64,000 bases of DNA from JAOPZW01 sp963851295. GTDB lineage: Bacteria > Actinomycetota > Thermoleophilia > Solirubrobacterales > Solirubrobacteraceae. The first letter of the stretch is position 1, and each line of letters starts with the position of its first letter. The stretch covers positions 186,001 through 250,000 of the forward strand of contig CAWKOS010000004.1 of the NCBI GenBank assembly GCA_963851295.1. Direction: 5' to 3'. The notes under the pieces are model-generated. The model saw only the letters and a list, made by a program, of their open reading frames with translations, ran no database searches and was not told where the DNA came from. Both the position numbers and the translations under genes were made by a program. Below are positions 24,807 to 35,500 of this stretch, in pieces.

Positions 24807-26147
24807 ATGACCGCACGCTCCGCAGTCGCTCGCGTCTGGCCGGCGGCCGGCGACGACGCCGTCGCCGAGGCGCCCGTCCGCCGCGTCCGCGAGGCCCGGC
24901 TGTCCGGGACCGCGCTGCTCTCCGTGGGCACCGTGGCCTCGGGCGTCCTCGCCTACGCCTTCAACGCGCTGGCCGCGCGCAGCCTCGGCCCCGAGCTCTA
25001 CGGCCCGGTCGCCGTGCTGTGGGCCGCCGTGTTCCTGGCCGCCGTCGTGCTCTTCCGCCCGCTCGAGCAGACGCTCAGCCGCGGGATCGCCGAGCGTGCC
25101 GCCCACGGCATCGACTCGGCCCCGGTGCTGAAGTCCGTGCTGCGCCTGGCGCTCATCGTCTGCGGCGGCGCGCTGCTGGCCTGCCTGCTGGCCTGGAGCG
25201 AGCTCGTCAACCGCCTCTTCGACGGCCACACCGGCCTGGCGATCGCCTTCGTCGCCGCCATCGTCGGCTACTGCGCCTCCTACCTGGTGCGCGGCGTGGT
25301 CAGCGGGACGCGCTGGTTCGGCGGCTACGGGATGCTCCTGCTGGCCGACGGCACCGTCCGCCTCGTCGTCGCGCTGCCGCTGGTCTTCATCGCCTCCCCG
25401 GGCGTCGCCGCCCTCGCGGTCGCGCTGGCCGCCATCGGCGGCGCCGTCGCCCCGCTGCTGGCGCGGCGCACCGACCTGCGCCAGGACCTCGTCGGCGGTG
25501 AGAGCCAGCACTTCGACGTGCGCTCCGCGCTGGGCTTCGCGCTCCCGGTCACCGCCGTGGCGGCCGCCGAGCAGATCCTGGTCAGCGGCGGCCCGCTGCT
25601 GATCATGCTCGCCGGCGGCGCCGGCGCGGCCTCGGCCGCGGGCGTCGTCTTCGCGGCCACGATGCTCGTGCGCGCGCCGGTCTTCCTCTTCCAGGGGGTC
25701 TCGGCCGCGCTGCTGCCGAGCCTGACGCGCTTCGACGCGCTCGGCGACCACGCGGCCTTCCGCCGCTCGCTGGCCCGCGTCGGCGTGATCCTGCTGGCCT
25801 TCGCGGGGCTGCTGGTCGCCATGGCGCTCGTGGCCGGCCCGCGCGGCATGCACATCCTCTACGGCGACGGCTTCGCCGCCACCCGCGAGGACCTCGCGAT
25901 CCTCGCCGTGGGCGTCGGCGCCTACCTCGTCGCCGCGACGCTCTCGCAGGCCGTCCTGGCCCGCGGCCGCGCGACCGCCGCCGGGGCCATCTGGATGGCC
26001 GCCGCCGCCGCGTTCGTGGTCGTCGAGCTGACGATGTCGGGCGCCCCGCTGCACCGCGTGAGCGTGGCCTTCACGGCCGCCGCGGCGCTCATGGCGGCGC
26101 TCTTCTTCGCCCTGGTCCTCCGCGGCAACCGGAGCCCGGCGCGATGA
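24807..26147 (+). CDS. Polysaccharide flippase (Wzx/MATE-like)
   Basis: 446 residues and about twelve membrane segments. It begins after a polar 30-residue stretch; TALLSVGTVASGVLAYAFNALAARSLGPELYG is the usual first helix pair of the family. LFQGVSAALLPSLTRFDALGD is typical of the middle loop. Immediately abuts the previous stop, with no gap. It would flip the undecaprenyl-linked unit made by the neighbouring genes. Confidence 0.87.
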   Translation: MTARSAVARVWPAAGDDAVAEAPVRRVREARLSGTALLSVGTVASGVLAYAFNALAARSLGPELYGPVAVLWAAVFLAAVVLFRPLEQTLSRGIAERAAHGIDSAPVLKSVLRLALIVCGGALLACLLAWSELVNRLFDGHTGLAIAFVAAIVGYCASYLVRGVVSGTRWFGGYGMLLLADGTVRLVVALPLVFIASPGVAALAVALAAIGGAVAPLLARRTDLRQDLVGGESQHFDVRSALGFALPVTAVAAAEQILVSGGPLLIMLAGGAGAASAAGVVFAATMLVRAPVFLFQGVSAALLPSLTRFDALGDHAAFRRSLARVGVILLAFAGLLVAMALVAGPRGMHILYGDGFAATREDLAILAVGVGAYLVAATLSQAVLARGRATAAGAIWMAAAAAFVVVELTMSGAPLHRVSVAFTAAAALMAALFFALVLRGNRSPAR

Positions 26148-26221
26148 CGCGCTTTGACGACAACAACCCCCCCAACCGGGGGGCGAACCCCGAAAACGAC
26201 GCCCGTAGCTTCGGAGAGGCG

Positions 26222-27343
26222 ATGCCCGTCACGGTCCTGCACCCGACGTCCAACCGCGCCCCGCGCGACGCGCGGCCGCGCCTCGTGTCGATCCTGGGCG
26301 CCCGCCCGGAGGTCGTGCAGGCTGCGCCGCTCACCGCCGCGCTGGTGCCGCTCGTCGACGAGATCCTCGTCCACACCGGCCAGCACTACGACGCCCGGAT
26401 GTCGGCGGCGCACTTCACCGCCACCGGCCTGCGCGAGCCCGACTACAACCTCGAGATCGGGTCGCGCTCGGACGCCGAGCAGCTGTCGGTCGGCGAGGAG
26501 CGCATCGGCGAGGTGCTCGACCGCGAGCGCCCCGACGCGGTGCTCGTGCGCGGCGACACCAACGGCACCCTCTCAGGCGCGCGTGCGGCCGCCGAGCGCG
26601 GGCTGACGCTGCTGCACGTCGAGGCCGGCCTGCGCTCGCACCGGGCCGACATGCCCGAGGAGCGCAACCGGGTCCTCACCGACCGCCTCTCGGATGTCCT
26701 CTTCGCGCCGACCGAGTCGGCCCGCGCGAACCTGCTGGCCGAGGGCATCCGCGGCGAGATCCACGTCACCGGCGACGTCATGTGCGACATCCTGCTCGCG
26801 CAGGCCCAGCGCCTCGCCGACGCGCCCGGGCGCGAGGGCGACTACGTCCTCGCCACGGTCCACCGCAACTACAACACCGACGACGACGAGCGCCTGGCCG
26901 CGGTCCTGGACTGCCTGGCCGCCAGCCCGTGGCCCGTCGTCTTCCCGGTGCACCCGCGCACGCGCAAGCGCCTCGCCGAGGCGCGGCTGACGCCCGCCGA
27001 CCACGTCGAGCTCGTGGAGCCCGTCCCCTACGACGAGATGCTCACGCTCGAGCGCGGCGCCCGCGCCATCGCCACCGACTCCGGCGGCGTGCAGCGCGAG
27101 GCCTACATCTGGGGCGTCCCGTGCGTGACCCTCCGCGAGGAGACCGAGTGGGTCGAGACCGTGTCGACGGGCTGGAACGCCCTCGTCGGGATCGACCGCG
27201 AGCGCTTCGTCGCGGCATTGACTCGACCTCGACCGAACGACCGGCCGCCGATCTTCGGCGTCGGACAGGCGGCGGCCCGGATCGCGGGCCTCATCGCCGA
27301 GCACCTCGATACCAGGCCTGGGAGGGCCGTTGCGAATGGCTGA
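26222..27343 (+). CDS. wecB: UDP-N-acetylglucosamine 2-epimerase (non-hydrolysing), WecB family
   Basis: 373 residues from ATG at 26222, which has a good GGAGAGG ribosome site; an in-frame ATG at 26144 would overlap the previous stop but adds an unusual Asn/Pro stretch. Motifs: SILGARPEVVQAAPL (GTRPE-like), HTGQHYDARMS, VRGDTNGTLSGARAA, LLHVEAGLRSHRADMPEE, HVTGDVMCD, ATVHRNYNTDD, TDSGGVQREA. All catalytic residues of the family appear. It converts UDP-GlcNAc to UDP-ManNAc, which the dehydrogenase at 21385 could oxidise. One of two WecB-like proteins in the window. Confidence 0.9.
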   Translation: MPVTVLHPTSNRAPRDARPRLVSILGARPEVVQAAPLTAALVPLVDEILVHTGQHYDARMSAAHFTATGLREPDYNLEIGSRSDAEQLSVGEERIGEVLDRERPDAVLVRGDTNGTLSGARAAAERGLTLLHVEAGLRSHRADMPEERNRVLTDRLSDVLFAPTESARANLLAEGIRGEIHVTGDVMCDILLAQAQRLADAPGREGDYVLATVHRNYNTDDDERLAAVLDCLAASPWPVVFPVHPRTRKRLAEARLTPADHVELVEPVPYDEMLTLERGARAIATDSGGVQREAYIWGVPCVTLREETEWVETVSTGWNALVGIDRERFVAALTRPRPNDRPPIFGVGQAAARIAGLIAEHLDTRPGRAVANG

Positions 27344-28379
27344 CGAACTCGGAATCCTCGTCGTCGGTGCGGGCCGTATGGGCTCGTTCCACGCCGATGT
27401 CTGCGAGCGCGCCGCAGGGATGCGGCTCGTCGCGATCGCCGACCCCGACGGCACCGCCGCCGCGCGGACCATCGGCCGCCGGCCGATCGACCACCACCAC
27501 GACTACCGCGAGGCGATCGAGCGCTCGGACATCGACGCCGTGATCGTCGCCGCGCCCTCGCGCCTGCACGCGCGGGTCGCGCTGGACGCCCTGGAGTGCG
27601 GCAAGCACGTGTTCGTCGAGAAGCCGATCGCGACCACGATGCCCGACGCCCTGCGCATGGCCTCGTCGGCGCGCCTGCACAACCGCAAGCTCATGGTCGG
27701 CCACATCGAGCGCTTCAACCCGGCCGTGCGCTGCGTGCGCGAGCTGCTCCAGGCCGGTCGCCTGGGCCGCGTGTTCCGCATCCACGCCGTCCGCGTGGGC
27801 CCGCTGCCGACGCGCATCATGGACGCCGGCGTGGCGATCGACCTCGCCACCCACGACGTCGACGTCATGCAGCACGTGACCGGGCGCGACATCACGAGCG
27901 TCTTCGCCCAGGGCACGCGCTTCGCGCACGACAGCCAGGAGGACATCCTCAGCTGCCTGCTGCGCTTCGGCGACGAGGGCCCGTTCGGCCTGCTCGACGT
28001 CAACTGGCTGACGCCGGAGAAGCGCCGCGAGCTCTCGATCATCGGCGAGGGCGGGATGCTGCGTGCCGACTACATCACGCAGGACGTCCACTTCATGGAG
28101 TCGGCGACCTCGCCGAACGAGTGGAGCGACCTGGCCCGCGTCCGCGGCGACGCGGAGGGCGCGGTCGTCCGCTTCGCCCTGCGCAAGGTTGAGCCGCTGC
28201 TCGCCGAGCACGAGGCCTTCGCCTCCTGCGTCCTGAACGACACCGTCGAGCCCGTGACCGCCTACGACGGCGCGCGCGCTCTGGCGGCGGCCCTCGCCGT
28301 GCGCGACTCCGCGCTCGACGACCGGCCCATCGACCTTCTCGACATGCCCCGTCCGGCGCCGTTCGCGGTGGCCGCCTGA
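27336..28379 (+). CDS. Gfo/Idh/MocA family oxidoreductase
   Basis: 347 residues from ATG at 27336 with GGAGGG nine nt upstream. Rossmann fold: ILVVGAGRMGSFHADV, and HVFVEKPIATT with the conserved EKP lysine; MVGHIERFNPAV follows. Family members oxidise or reduce nucleotide sugars such as UDP-GlcNAc at C3. Position between the 2-epimerase and GT2 genes supports action on the UDP-HexNAc(A) pool. The stop of the previous gene overlaps the start. Confidence 0.88.
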   Translation: MADELGILVVGAGRMGSFHADVCERAAGMRLVAIADPDGTAAARTIGRRPIDHHHDYREAIERSDIDAVIVAAPSRLHARVALDALECGKHVFVEKPIATTMPDALRMASSARLHNRKLMVGHIERFNPAVRCVRELLQAGRLGRVFRIHAVRVGPLPTRIMDAGVAIDLATHDVDVMQHVTGRDITSVFAQGTRFAHDSQEDILSCLLRFGDEGPFGLLDVNWLTPEKRRELSIIGEGGMLRADYITQDVHFMESATSPNEWSDLARVRGDAEGAVVRFALRKVEPLLAEHEAFASCVLNDTVEPVTAYDGARALAAALAVRDSALDDRPIDLLDMPRPAPFAVAA

Positions 28380-28417
28380 TCCCGAGTGAGCGACTGCGAC
28401 TGCCTAGGAGACCGATC

Positions 28418-29329
28418 GTGATCCGCTTCGTCATTCCTGCCTACAACGAGGTCGAGAACATCCCCGACCTCCTGCGCGACCTCGCGCCGTACGCGCGCGC
28501 CCTCGGCGCCCGCGTGATCATCGTCGACGACGGATCGACCGACGGCACGGCCGAGGCGGTCATGGAGCACCGCCAAGACCTCCACGTCGCGCTCATCCGC
28601 CATCCGCGGAACCTGGGCCTCGGCTCGGCGATCAACACCGGCGTCCGCGCCGCGCTCGGCGAGTCGGCCGACGACGACGCGATCATCACCATGGAGGCCG
28701 ACAACACGTCGCGCCTCGAGGACCTCAAGCCGATGCTCGCGCGGTTCGAGGAGGGCTTCGACGTCGTCCTCGCCTCCGTGTACGCGCCCGGCGGTCAGCT
28801 CGTGGGCATCGGCGGCTGGCGCGTCACGGCCAGCAAGGCCGTGTCGAACACCTTCCGCGTGCTCGGCGGGCTGCAGGAGGTCCACACGCTCTCCTCGCTG
28901 TACCGCGTCTACCGCGCCGGGACGCTGCGCCGCGCGGCCAACACCTACGGCTGGCTGCTCGTCCGCGAGCCCGGCTTCGCCGCCAACGTCGAGCTGCTGC
29001 TCAAGCTCTTCAACGCCGGCGCGACGGTGACCGAGGTCCCGACGGTCAACGACTGGACCAAGCGCAAGGGCGTGTCGAAGATGAAGCTCGGCCCGACCGT
29101 GCGCGCCTACGGCCGGCTCACCGCCGCCCACCTCGTGGGCCGCATCCAGCCGCCGCCAATCTCGCCGCTCGGCGCCGAGGGCACGGTCGTCTCGCTGCCC
29201 GTCAACGGCAGCCCGGTCCCGATGAAGGGCAACCGCTTCCCGCGCTCGCCCGAGGCCGACCCCATCCACGTCAACGGCAACGGCAACGGCTCGCTGAACG
29301 GCAAGCGCGTCGCCGCCATGGACTCGTGA
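28418..29329 (+). CDS. DPM1-like family 2 glycosyltransferase
   Basis: 303 residues; GGAG ribosome site. MIRFVIPAYNEVENIPDLL, IIVDDGSTDGTAEA, NLGLGSAINTGV and MEADNTSRLEDL are dolichol-phosphate mannose synthase-like motifs. Unlike DPM1 it has no C-terminal membrane helices; instead the last 80 residues are low complexity (NGNGNGS). Could produce a polyprenyl-phosphate sugar for the GT-C protein at 30693, though this is inference. Its TGATG overlap with the next gene shows operon membership. Confidence 0.87.
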   Translation: MIRFVIPAYNEVENIPDLLRDLAPYARALGARVIIVDDGSTDGTAEAVMEHRQDLHVALIRHPRNLGLGSAINTGVRAALGESADDDAIITMEADNTSRLEDLKPMLARFEEGFDVVLASVYAPGGQLVGIGGWRVTASKAVSNTFRVLGGLQEVHTLSSLYRVYRAGTLRRAANTYGWLLVREPGFAANVELLLKLFNAGATVTEVPTVNDWTKRKGVSKMKLGPTVRAYGRLTAAHLVGRIQPPPISPLGAEGTVVSLPVNGSPVPMKGNRFPRSPEADPIHVNGNGNGSLNGKRVAAMDS

Positions 29330-30696
29330 TGGCCCCGCGCATCGGCATCGTCGGCGGCGGCATCCTCGGCACGGTCCTCGCCCTGCGCCTGCGCGAGGCC
29401 GGGGCCGACGTCACGGTCCTCGAGCGCTCGCCGAACATCGGCGGGCTCGCGGCGACCATGGACTTCGGCGGCCACGAGGTCGACCGCTTCTACCACGTGA
29501 TCGTGCCCTCGGACACGCGCATGATCGCGCTGGCCGAGGAGGTCGGGCTCGGCGACCAGCTGCGCTTCTCGCCCGTCGGCGCCGGCTTCTTCATCGACGG
29601 CGGCCAGCACGACTTCAACGGCATCGGCGACTTCCTGCGCTTCAGCCCGCTGACCCCGTGGCAGCGCGCGCGCCTGGCGTGGTTCGTCACCTACTGCCAG
29701 CTGCGCTCCAGCTACGAGAAGCTCGAGAACGTCCCGCTCGAGAAGTGGCTGCTGCGCCACTGCGGGCGCGGCCTCGTCGAGCGCATCTGGCGCCCGCTGC
29801 TGGACTCCCGCTTCGACGGCCGCTGGGAGGAGCTCCCGGCCACCTACCTGTGGGCCCGCACGCGCCGCATGAAGGGCGCGCGCACCGGGCGCGAGCAGGG
29901 CGAGCAGATGGGCCACGTCATCGGCGGCCACCAGCGCCTCATCGACGCGATCGCCAAGCGCGCGACCGACGCCGGCGTGCGCTTCTGGACCAACGCCGCG
30001 GTCGAGGGCCTCGTGTACGACGACGGCGAGGTCCGCGGCGTGCGCGTCGCCGGCGAGGACGTCCCGTACGACCTCGTCTTCTCGACGCTCCAGCCGCCCG
30101 CGCTGCGCCACCTGCTGCCCGACGGGCTCGAGCACCTGCTCGACGCCTACCCGAAGCGCTACCTGGGCTGCGTCTGCCTCGTGCTGAAGGTCCGCAAGCC
30201 GGTCATGCCCTACTACGCGGTGAACATCTGCGACCCGACGCCGATCACGAGCGTGGTCGAGACGTCGCACGTCGTGGGCACCGAGCACACCGACGGGCTG
30301 ACGCTGCTCTACCTGCCCAAGTACTGCGACCCGTCGGCGCCGGAGCAGACCGAGGACGACGAGTCGGTCCTCGAGCGCTTCACGACGATGCTCGAGCGCA
30401 TCGCGCCGAACTTCGACCGCGCGGACATCGTCGACTGGACGGTCCAGCGCACGAAGCTCGTCGAGCCGGTCCACGCCGCGGGCGTCGCCCCGCGCGAGGC
30501 GCCGATCTGGCCCGGCGTGCCCGGCCTGGCGCTGGCCTCGGCCTCGCAGATCTACCCGCGCCTGCTCAACGGCGAGTCGGTCGTTGAGATGGCCGAGACG
30601 GCCGCGGCGCAGACCGTCGCCAGGCTCGGCCTCGACGGCGTCGCCGAGCTCGACGCACACCGCCCGGACGACGTGATGGAGGCAAGAGCCGCGTGA
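29329..30696 (+). CDS. FAD-dependent oxidoreductase / UDP-galactopyranose mutase-like
   Basis: 455 residues from ATG at 29329 (GTG at 29326 is possible). IGIVGGGILGTVLALRLREAG plus VLERSPNIGGLAATM is a dinucleotide-binding site of the amine oxidase/GlfT-Glf type superfamily. RFYHVIVPSD and EKWLLRHCGRGLVERIW are typical of a group of NAD(P)/FAD proteins found in glycan clusters. The C-terminal GVPGLALASASQIYPRLLNG gives the FAD motif. Substrate unknown; a nucleotide-sugar mutase or dehydrogenase is plausible. Confidence 0.8.
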   Translation: MAPRIGIVGGGILGTVLALRLREAGADVTVLERSPNIGGLAATMDFGGHEVDRFYHVIVPSDTRMIALAEEVGLGDQLRFSPVGAGFFIDGGQHDFNGIGDFLRFSPLTPWQRARLAWFVTYCQLRSSYEKLENVPLEKWLLRHCGRGLVERIWRPLLDSRFDGRWEELPATYLWARTRRMKGARTGREQGEQMGHVIGGHQRLIDAIAKRATDAGVRFWTNAAVEGLVYDDGEVRGVRVAGEDVPYDLVFSTLQPPALRHLLPDGLEHLLDAYPKRYLGCVCLVLKVRKPVMPYYAVNICDPTPITSVVETSHVVGTEHTDGLTLLYLPKYCDPSAPEQTEDDESVLERFTTMLERIAPNFDRADIVDWTVQRTKLVEPVHAAGVAPREAPIWPGVPGLALASASQIYPRLLNGESVVEMAETAAAQTVARLGLDGVAELDAHRPDDVMEARAA

Positions 30697-32522
30697 GCGC
30701 AACGGTCACCGTCGCCAGGCCCCGCGGTCGCGCACTGCCCGACGCCGGCCGCAGGCTGGCCGCGGCGGTGCCCGCGGACGCCCTGGCGCTCGGCCTCGTC
30801 CTGGTCGTCGTCGCCGTCGTCGGTGCGATCACCTGGGGCACGTGGGGCGACCCCACGATGGACACCGGCTACGACCTGCTCGCCGGCGCGCGCAGCGCAC
30901 ACGGCGAGCTGCCGTACGCCGACTACACCTACTACTACGGCGCGCTCTCGCCGCTCGTCGTCGCCCCGCTCTTCGCCATCTTCGGCAGCAGCGTGGGGAC
31001 GGCGGTCGCGCTCGGGTGGGCGCTGACCTTCGCGATCCTCGGCCTCACCTACGCGCTGGCGCGCGTCTTCACCGGCCCGCTCGTCTCGGGCCTGGCGACG
31101 GCGCTGACCGCGACCGCGGCCGTGTCGAGCGCGAACAACAGCTACGTCCTGCCGCACTCCTTCTCGGCGCCTCTGGGCATCCTGGCGGTGCTCGGCGCGC
31201 TGCTGGCCGCGATCGCCTACGCGCGCGGCGGCGGGCGCCGCTGGCTGGTCCTCGCCGGCGTCGGCGGCGGCCTGGCGTGCCTGACGCACCTCGAGTTCGC
31301 GGGCCCGCTCGGCGTGGCCCTGGCGGGCTGGCTCTTCCTGCGCCTCGTCAGCGCCCCGCGCGGGGCCCAGCGCCGCCGCGCCCTCGGCGACGCCGCGCTG
31401 CTGATCGCCGTCGCGCTGGCCATCCCGGTCGTCGTCTACGGCTTCGTCCTCACCCAGGGCGTCTCGCTGCACGACCTCCTGTGGCGCAACCTCTGGCCGC
31501 GCGAGGAGCTGCGCCAGGGCGGCAACGCCATCCTCAAGGGCGTCGCGCCGTGGACGGCGGGCTCGATCGCCAAGATCGCGGCCGAGACGGTCGCCTACGC
31601 CGCCGGCGCCGCGGTGCTCGCGGGCGCGGGCATGGCGATCGCCCGCGGCGGACGCCTCGCGAAGCTCACGCTCATCGCGCTCGCGGGCGGCTTCCTGATC
31701 TTCCTCGCGGTCCTCGTGGCCCGTCCCGAGACGGTCCGCTTCTACGTCAAGTACGCGTACGCATGGATCCCCGCCGGCGCCTGGCTGGCGGTGGGGGCCG
31801 AGCTCGTGCGCTTCCGCAGGCGCGAGGGCGCGTGGCCGGTCGCCGACCAGGCCGCGCTGGTCTTCGTGCTCTTCCTCGCGCTCGCCGCGACCACGCTGTA
31901 CGCGGGCTTCGTGCCCTACGCCAACGCCCGCCACCCCGGGTCGGCGACGTACTACCTGCCGTTCGCGGCCGTCTTCCTCGCCTGGCTCCACGGCCGGGTG
32001 CTGACGGGCGGCCGCCGCGAGCTCGCGCTTGTCGGCGCGGGCTGGCTGGCGGCGCTCGTGGTGGCCAACGCCGCGCTCGTCGGGATCGACGCCGGACGCG
32101 ACAGCGTCACGGTCCGCGGTCCTGGCGGCGCGATCGCCACCGAGCCCGCCGACGGCCTCGCCTACCAGGGCGCGGTCAACGCCATCGACCACCTCACCCG
32201 CTCGGGTGAGCCGGTCCTGCTGCCCCAGATGGCGTGGCTGTACGTCGTCGCCGACCGACCTGATCCGATCCCGCAGCTCACCTTGCAGCCAGGTGCACTC
32301 CCAACGGTGCAGGCGCAGCGCAACGCCATCGCGCAGATGCGTGACGTCCGCCTCGCCATCACCGATCGGACCCCGCTGACCACCTACCGCCAGGGCGCCT
32401 TCGGGACGACCTACGCGGCCGAGGTGGCCGGCTGGATCCACAGCCATTTCCGGCGCGTCACCACGCTCCGGGGAACCGGTCCAAATGCCCGTGTCCTCGA
32501 CGTCTGGTGGAGGGACCTATGA
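30693..32522 (+). CDS. GT-C type integral membrane glycosyltransferase
   Basis: 609 residues from a GTG overlapping the upstream stop. Around eleven membrane segments. The first outer loop contains MDTGYDLLAGARSAHGELPYADYTY, fitting the conserved D and E of the ArnT/PMT_2 superfamily, and a soluble C-terminal domain of about 140 residues follows. Likely uses a polyprenyl-phosphate sugar outside the membrane. ATGA joins it to the giant secreted protein at 32519, suggesting that the protein could be its target or that both serve the surface polymer. Confidence 0.78.
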   Translation: MSATVTVARPRGRALPDAGRRLAAAVPADALALGLVLVVVAVVGAITWGTWGDPTMDTGYDLLAGARSAHGELPYADYTYYYGALSPLVVAPLFAIFGSSVGTAVALGWALTFAILGLTYALARVFTGPLVSGLATALTATAAVSSANNSYVLPHSFSAPLGILAVLGALLAAIAYARGGGRRWLVLAGVGGGLACLTHLEFAGPLGVALAGWLFLRLVSAPRGAQRRRALGDAALLIAVALAIPVVVYGFVLTQGVSLHDLLWRNLWPREELRQGGNAILKGVAPWTAGSIAKIAAETVAYAAGAAVLAGAGMAIARGGRLAKLTLIALAGGFLIFLAVLVARPETVRFYVKYAYAWIPAGAWLAVGAELVRFRRREGAWPVADQAALVFVLFLALAATTLYAGFVPYANARHPGSATYYLPFAAVFLAWLHGRVLTGGRRELALVGAGWLAALVVANAALVGIDAGRDSVTVRGPGGAIATEPADGLAYQGAVNAIDHLTRSGEPVLLPQMAWLYVVADRPDPIPQLTLQPGALPTVQAQRNAIAQMRDVRLAITDRTPLTTYRQGAFGTTYAAEVAGWIHSHFRRVTTLRGTGPNARVLDVWWRDL

Positions 32523-35500
32523 GCCCTCGCGCGCGCCGAAACCGAAGGAGCCTGACCGTGTCACGCCATCTCGTCCGCATCCCGCGTCGTGTGCTGATCC
32601 TGCTCGCCATCATGGCGGCGATCACCGGGACGACATTCGCCGTCGTCGCCCAGGCGGCCGCCCCCAGCGCGCCCACCGGCCTCACCGCCATCTCGTTCAA
32701 CGGGAAGGTGGAGCTCGCCTGGCAGCCCGTCTCCGGCGCCACCTATGACGTCCTGCGCGGCACGTCCGCGACAACGATCACCACGGTGGTCTCGAGCAAC
32801 CAGGCAGGCACGACCTATACGGACACGGGCGTCACGAACAGCTCGACCTACTTCTACGCCGTGCGCGCCCGCAACAGCGGCGGCACGTCGACCAACAGCG
32901 GCGCGGCGCAGGCCACGCCGCGCGCCACCACCTGCAGCTCGGCCAACCCGGTGGTCGCCGAGAACTGCTTCCCCGGCAGCACGAGCTGGAAGGCCGAGAA
33001 CCCGCCGGTGCGCGCCTACGAGGGCGGCATCGAGGGCTTCGCGTCGGCCACCAGCATCAACGCGGGCCAGTCGGTCACGCTGAAGATCAACACCAAGACC
33101 GACAACGTCAACTACCACATCGAGATCTACCGCACCGGCTACTACGGCGGCACGCAGGGGCGCCTGATCTCCGTCATCCCCGGCCTCAAGGGCCAGGGGC
33201 AGCTCGGCTGCGACCAGGACTACACCACGGGCGAGATCAGCTGCGCCAACTGGGATCCGTCGCTGACGGTCTCGACGACGCCCGACTGGCCGACCGGCGT
33301 CTACCTGCTGCGCCTGGTCCGTGACGACAGCAGCGGCAACGACAGCCAGATCCTGCTGACCGTGCGCAACGACCAGCGCACGGCCAAGGCCCTGTTCGTC
33401 GTCCCGACCAACGACTACCAGGCCTACAACAACTACGGCGGCAAGGGCCTCTACGACCAGCTCTCCAGCGGCGCCACGACCGTGTCGGGCACCGCCCGCG
33501 CCGTCGCCGTCTCCCTGGACCGCCCGTTCACGCGCGCCCAGGGCGACTGGTACCCGGCCGCGGACATCCAGGAGGTCAGCTGGCTCGAGCACCAGGGCTA
33601 CGACATCTCCTACGCGACGAGCAACGACCTCGACGCGGGGATGGCGGACCTCAACCAGCACAAGGTCATCATCTCGGGCAGCCACGACGAGTACTGGACC
33701 CAGGGGATGCGCGACCACATAACGGCGGCGCGCAACGCGGGAGCCGGGCTCGTCTTCTTCGGCGCCAACGCCATGTACTGGCGCGTCCGCTACACGGACG
33801 GCGGCCGCACGATGGTCTGCTACAAGAGCACGCAGTCCGGCGGCCCCGACCCAAGCGGCTTCGCCACCGGCCTGTTCCGTGATCCCAGGGGCGCCAACCA
33901 GCCTGAGAACGCCCTCATCGGGATCATGTACTTCGGCGACAACGACGTGAAGAACTTCCCGCTGTCGGTCTCGGCCTCGCAGGGCCAGAACCGGCTGTGG
34001 CGCTACACGTCGGCCGGCTCGCAGGCTGCGGGCGGCAGCGTCGACCTGGGCAGCGCCCTGGTCGGCGCCGAGTGGGACACGCGCGTGGCCAACGGCCAGG
34101 AGCCGGCGGGCCTGACGACGGTGTTCTCGCGCCCCGTCGACGGCAACCTCCTGCAGGCCGACCTGAAGACCTACGCTCCCGGCACGGGCACGCAGATGTC
34201 GACCGCGTACCGCGGCCCCGGCGGCAACCTCGTGTGGGCCACCGGCACCAACCACTGGACCTGGGGCCTCGGCCTTGCCGAGCAGGGCTACAACCCGCCC
34301 GACATCAGCAATGACATCGGGCAGGCGACGATGAACATGCTCGGCGACATGGGCGCCAACCCCGACACGCCCGCCTCCGGCCTGATCGCCGACGGCGCGG
34401 GCGGGCCCAGCGTCTCGAGCGTCACGCCTGCCGCCGGGACGACCAACTACTCGGTCAACGGCTCGATCAAGGCGGTCATGGACCGCCAGATCGATCCGGC
34501 CACGGTGACCTCGTCGAGCGTGACCCTCAAGAAGGGCACGACGACGGTCACCTCGACCGCGACGGTGGACAACTCCACCCGCACGATCAACATCGCGCCC
34601 GACGGCTCGCTGGATCCCTTCTCCACCTACACGGTGTCGATCGGGACGGCGGTGGCCGGCTGGAACGGCACCGGCCTTGTGGCCCCGTACACGTGGACCT
34701 TCACCACGGGCGCGGGCACGCCGCCGACGGTGAGCTCGACGGACCCGGCGGCCGGAACGCCGTCGGCCCCGATCGACGCGGTCGTCAAGGCGGTCTTCAG
34801 CCGCAAGCTCGACCCGACGACGGTCAACGGCACCACCGTGAAGCTCGCGGGCGCCCTCGGGGTGGCCGTGTCCGGCACGGTCGCCTATGACGACTCCACG
34901 CGTACGGTCAGCTTCGACCCGACCGCGCTGCTCGGGGACAACCAGGGCTACACCGCCACGTTCTCCACGGGGATCAAGGCGGCCGACGGCACGCCGATGG
35001 CCAGCGCGTTCACGCTGAGCTTCACCTCGGGCTCGGCGCTCACGGTCACCGGCCGGACGCCGAACACCGGCGCGACCGGGATCTCGACGCAGACCGCGGT
35101 GCGGGCGACGTTCTCGCGCGCGGCCGACCCGTCGACGATCACGAGCTCGAGCTTCAAGCTCACGAACCCGGGCGGCACGCAGATCGCGGGCACCGTGTCC
35201 TACGACGCGGGCACGCAGGCCGCGACCTTCCAGCCCAACTCGCCGCTGGCGCTGAACACGACCTACACGGCGACGCTCGCGTCGACCGTGCGGGCGGCGG
35301 ACGGCAACCCGATCTCCGGGGCCAGCACCTGGTCGTTCACCACGGCCTCGACGGCGCCGCCCGCGCCGGCGGTGTCCGGGCAGAGCCCGGCGCCCAACGC
35401 GCAGGGCGTCTCGCTGACGACCGCGGTGACGGCGACCTTCGACCGCCCGCTCGACCCGGCGTCCGTCACCACCACGAGCGTGACCCTCACGCCCGCCGGT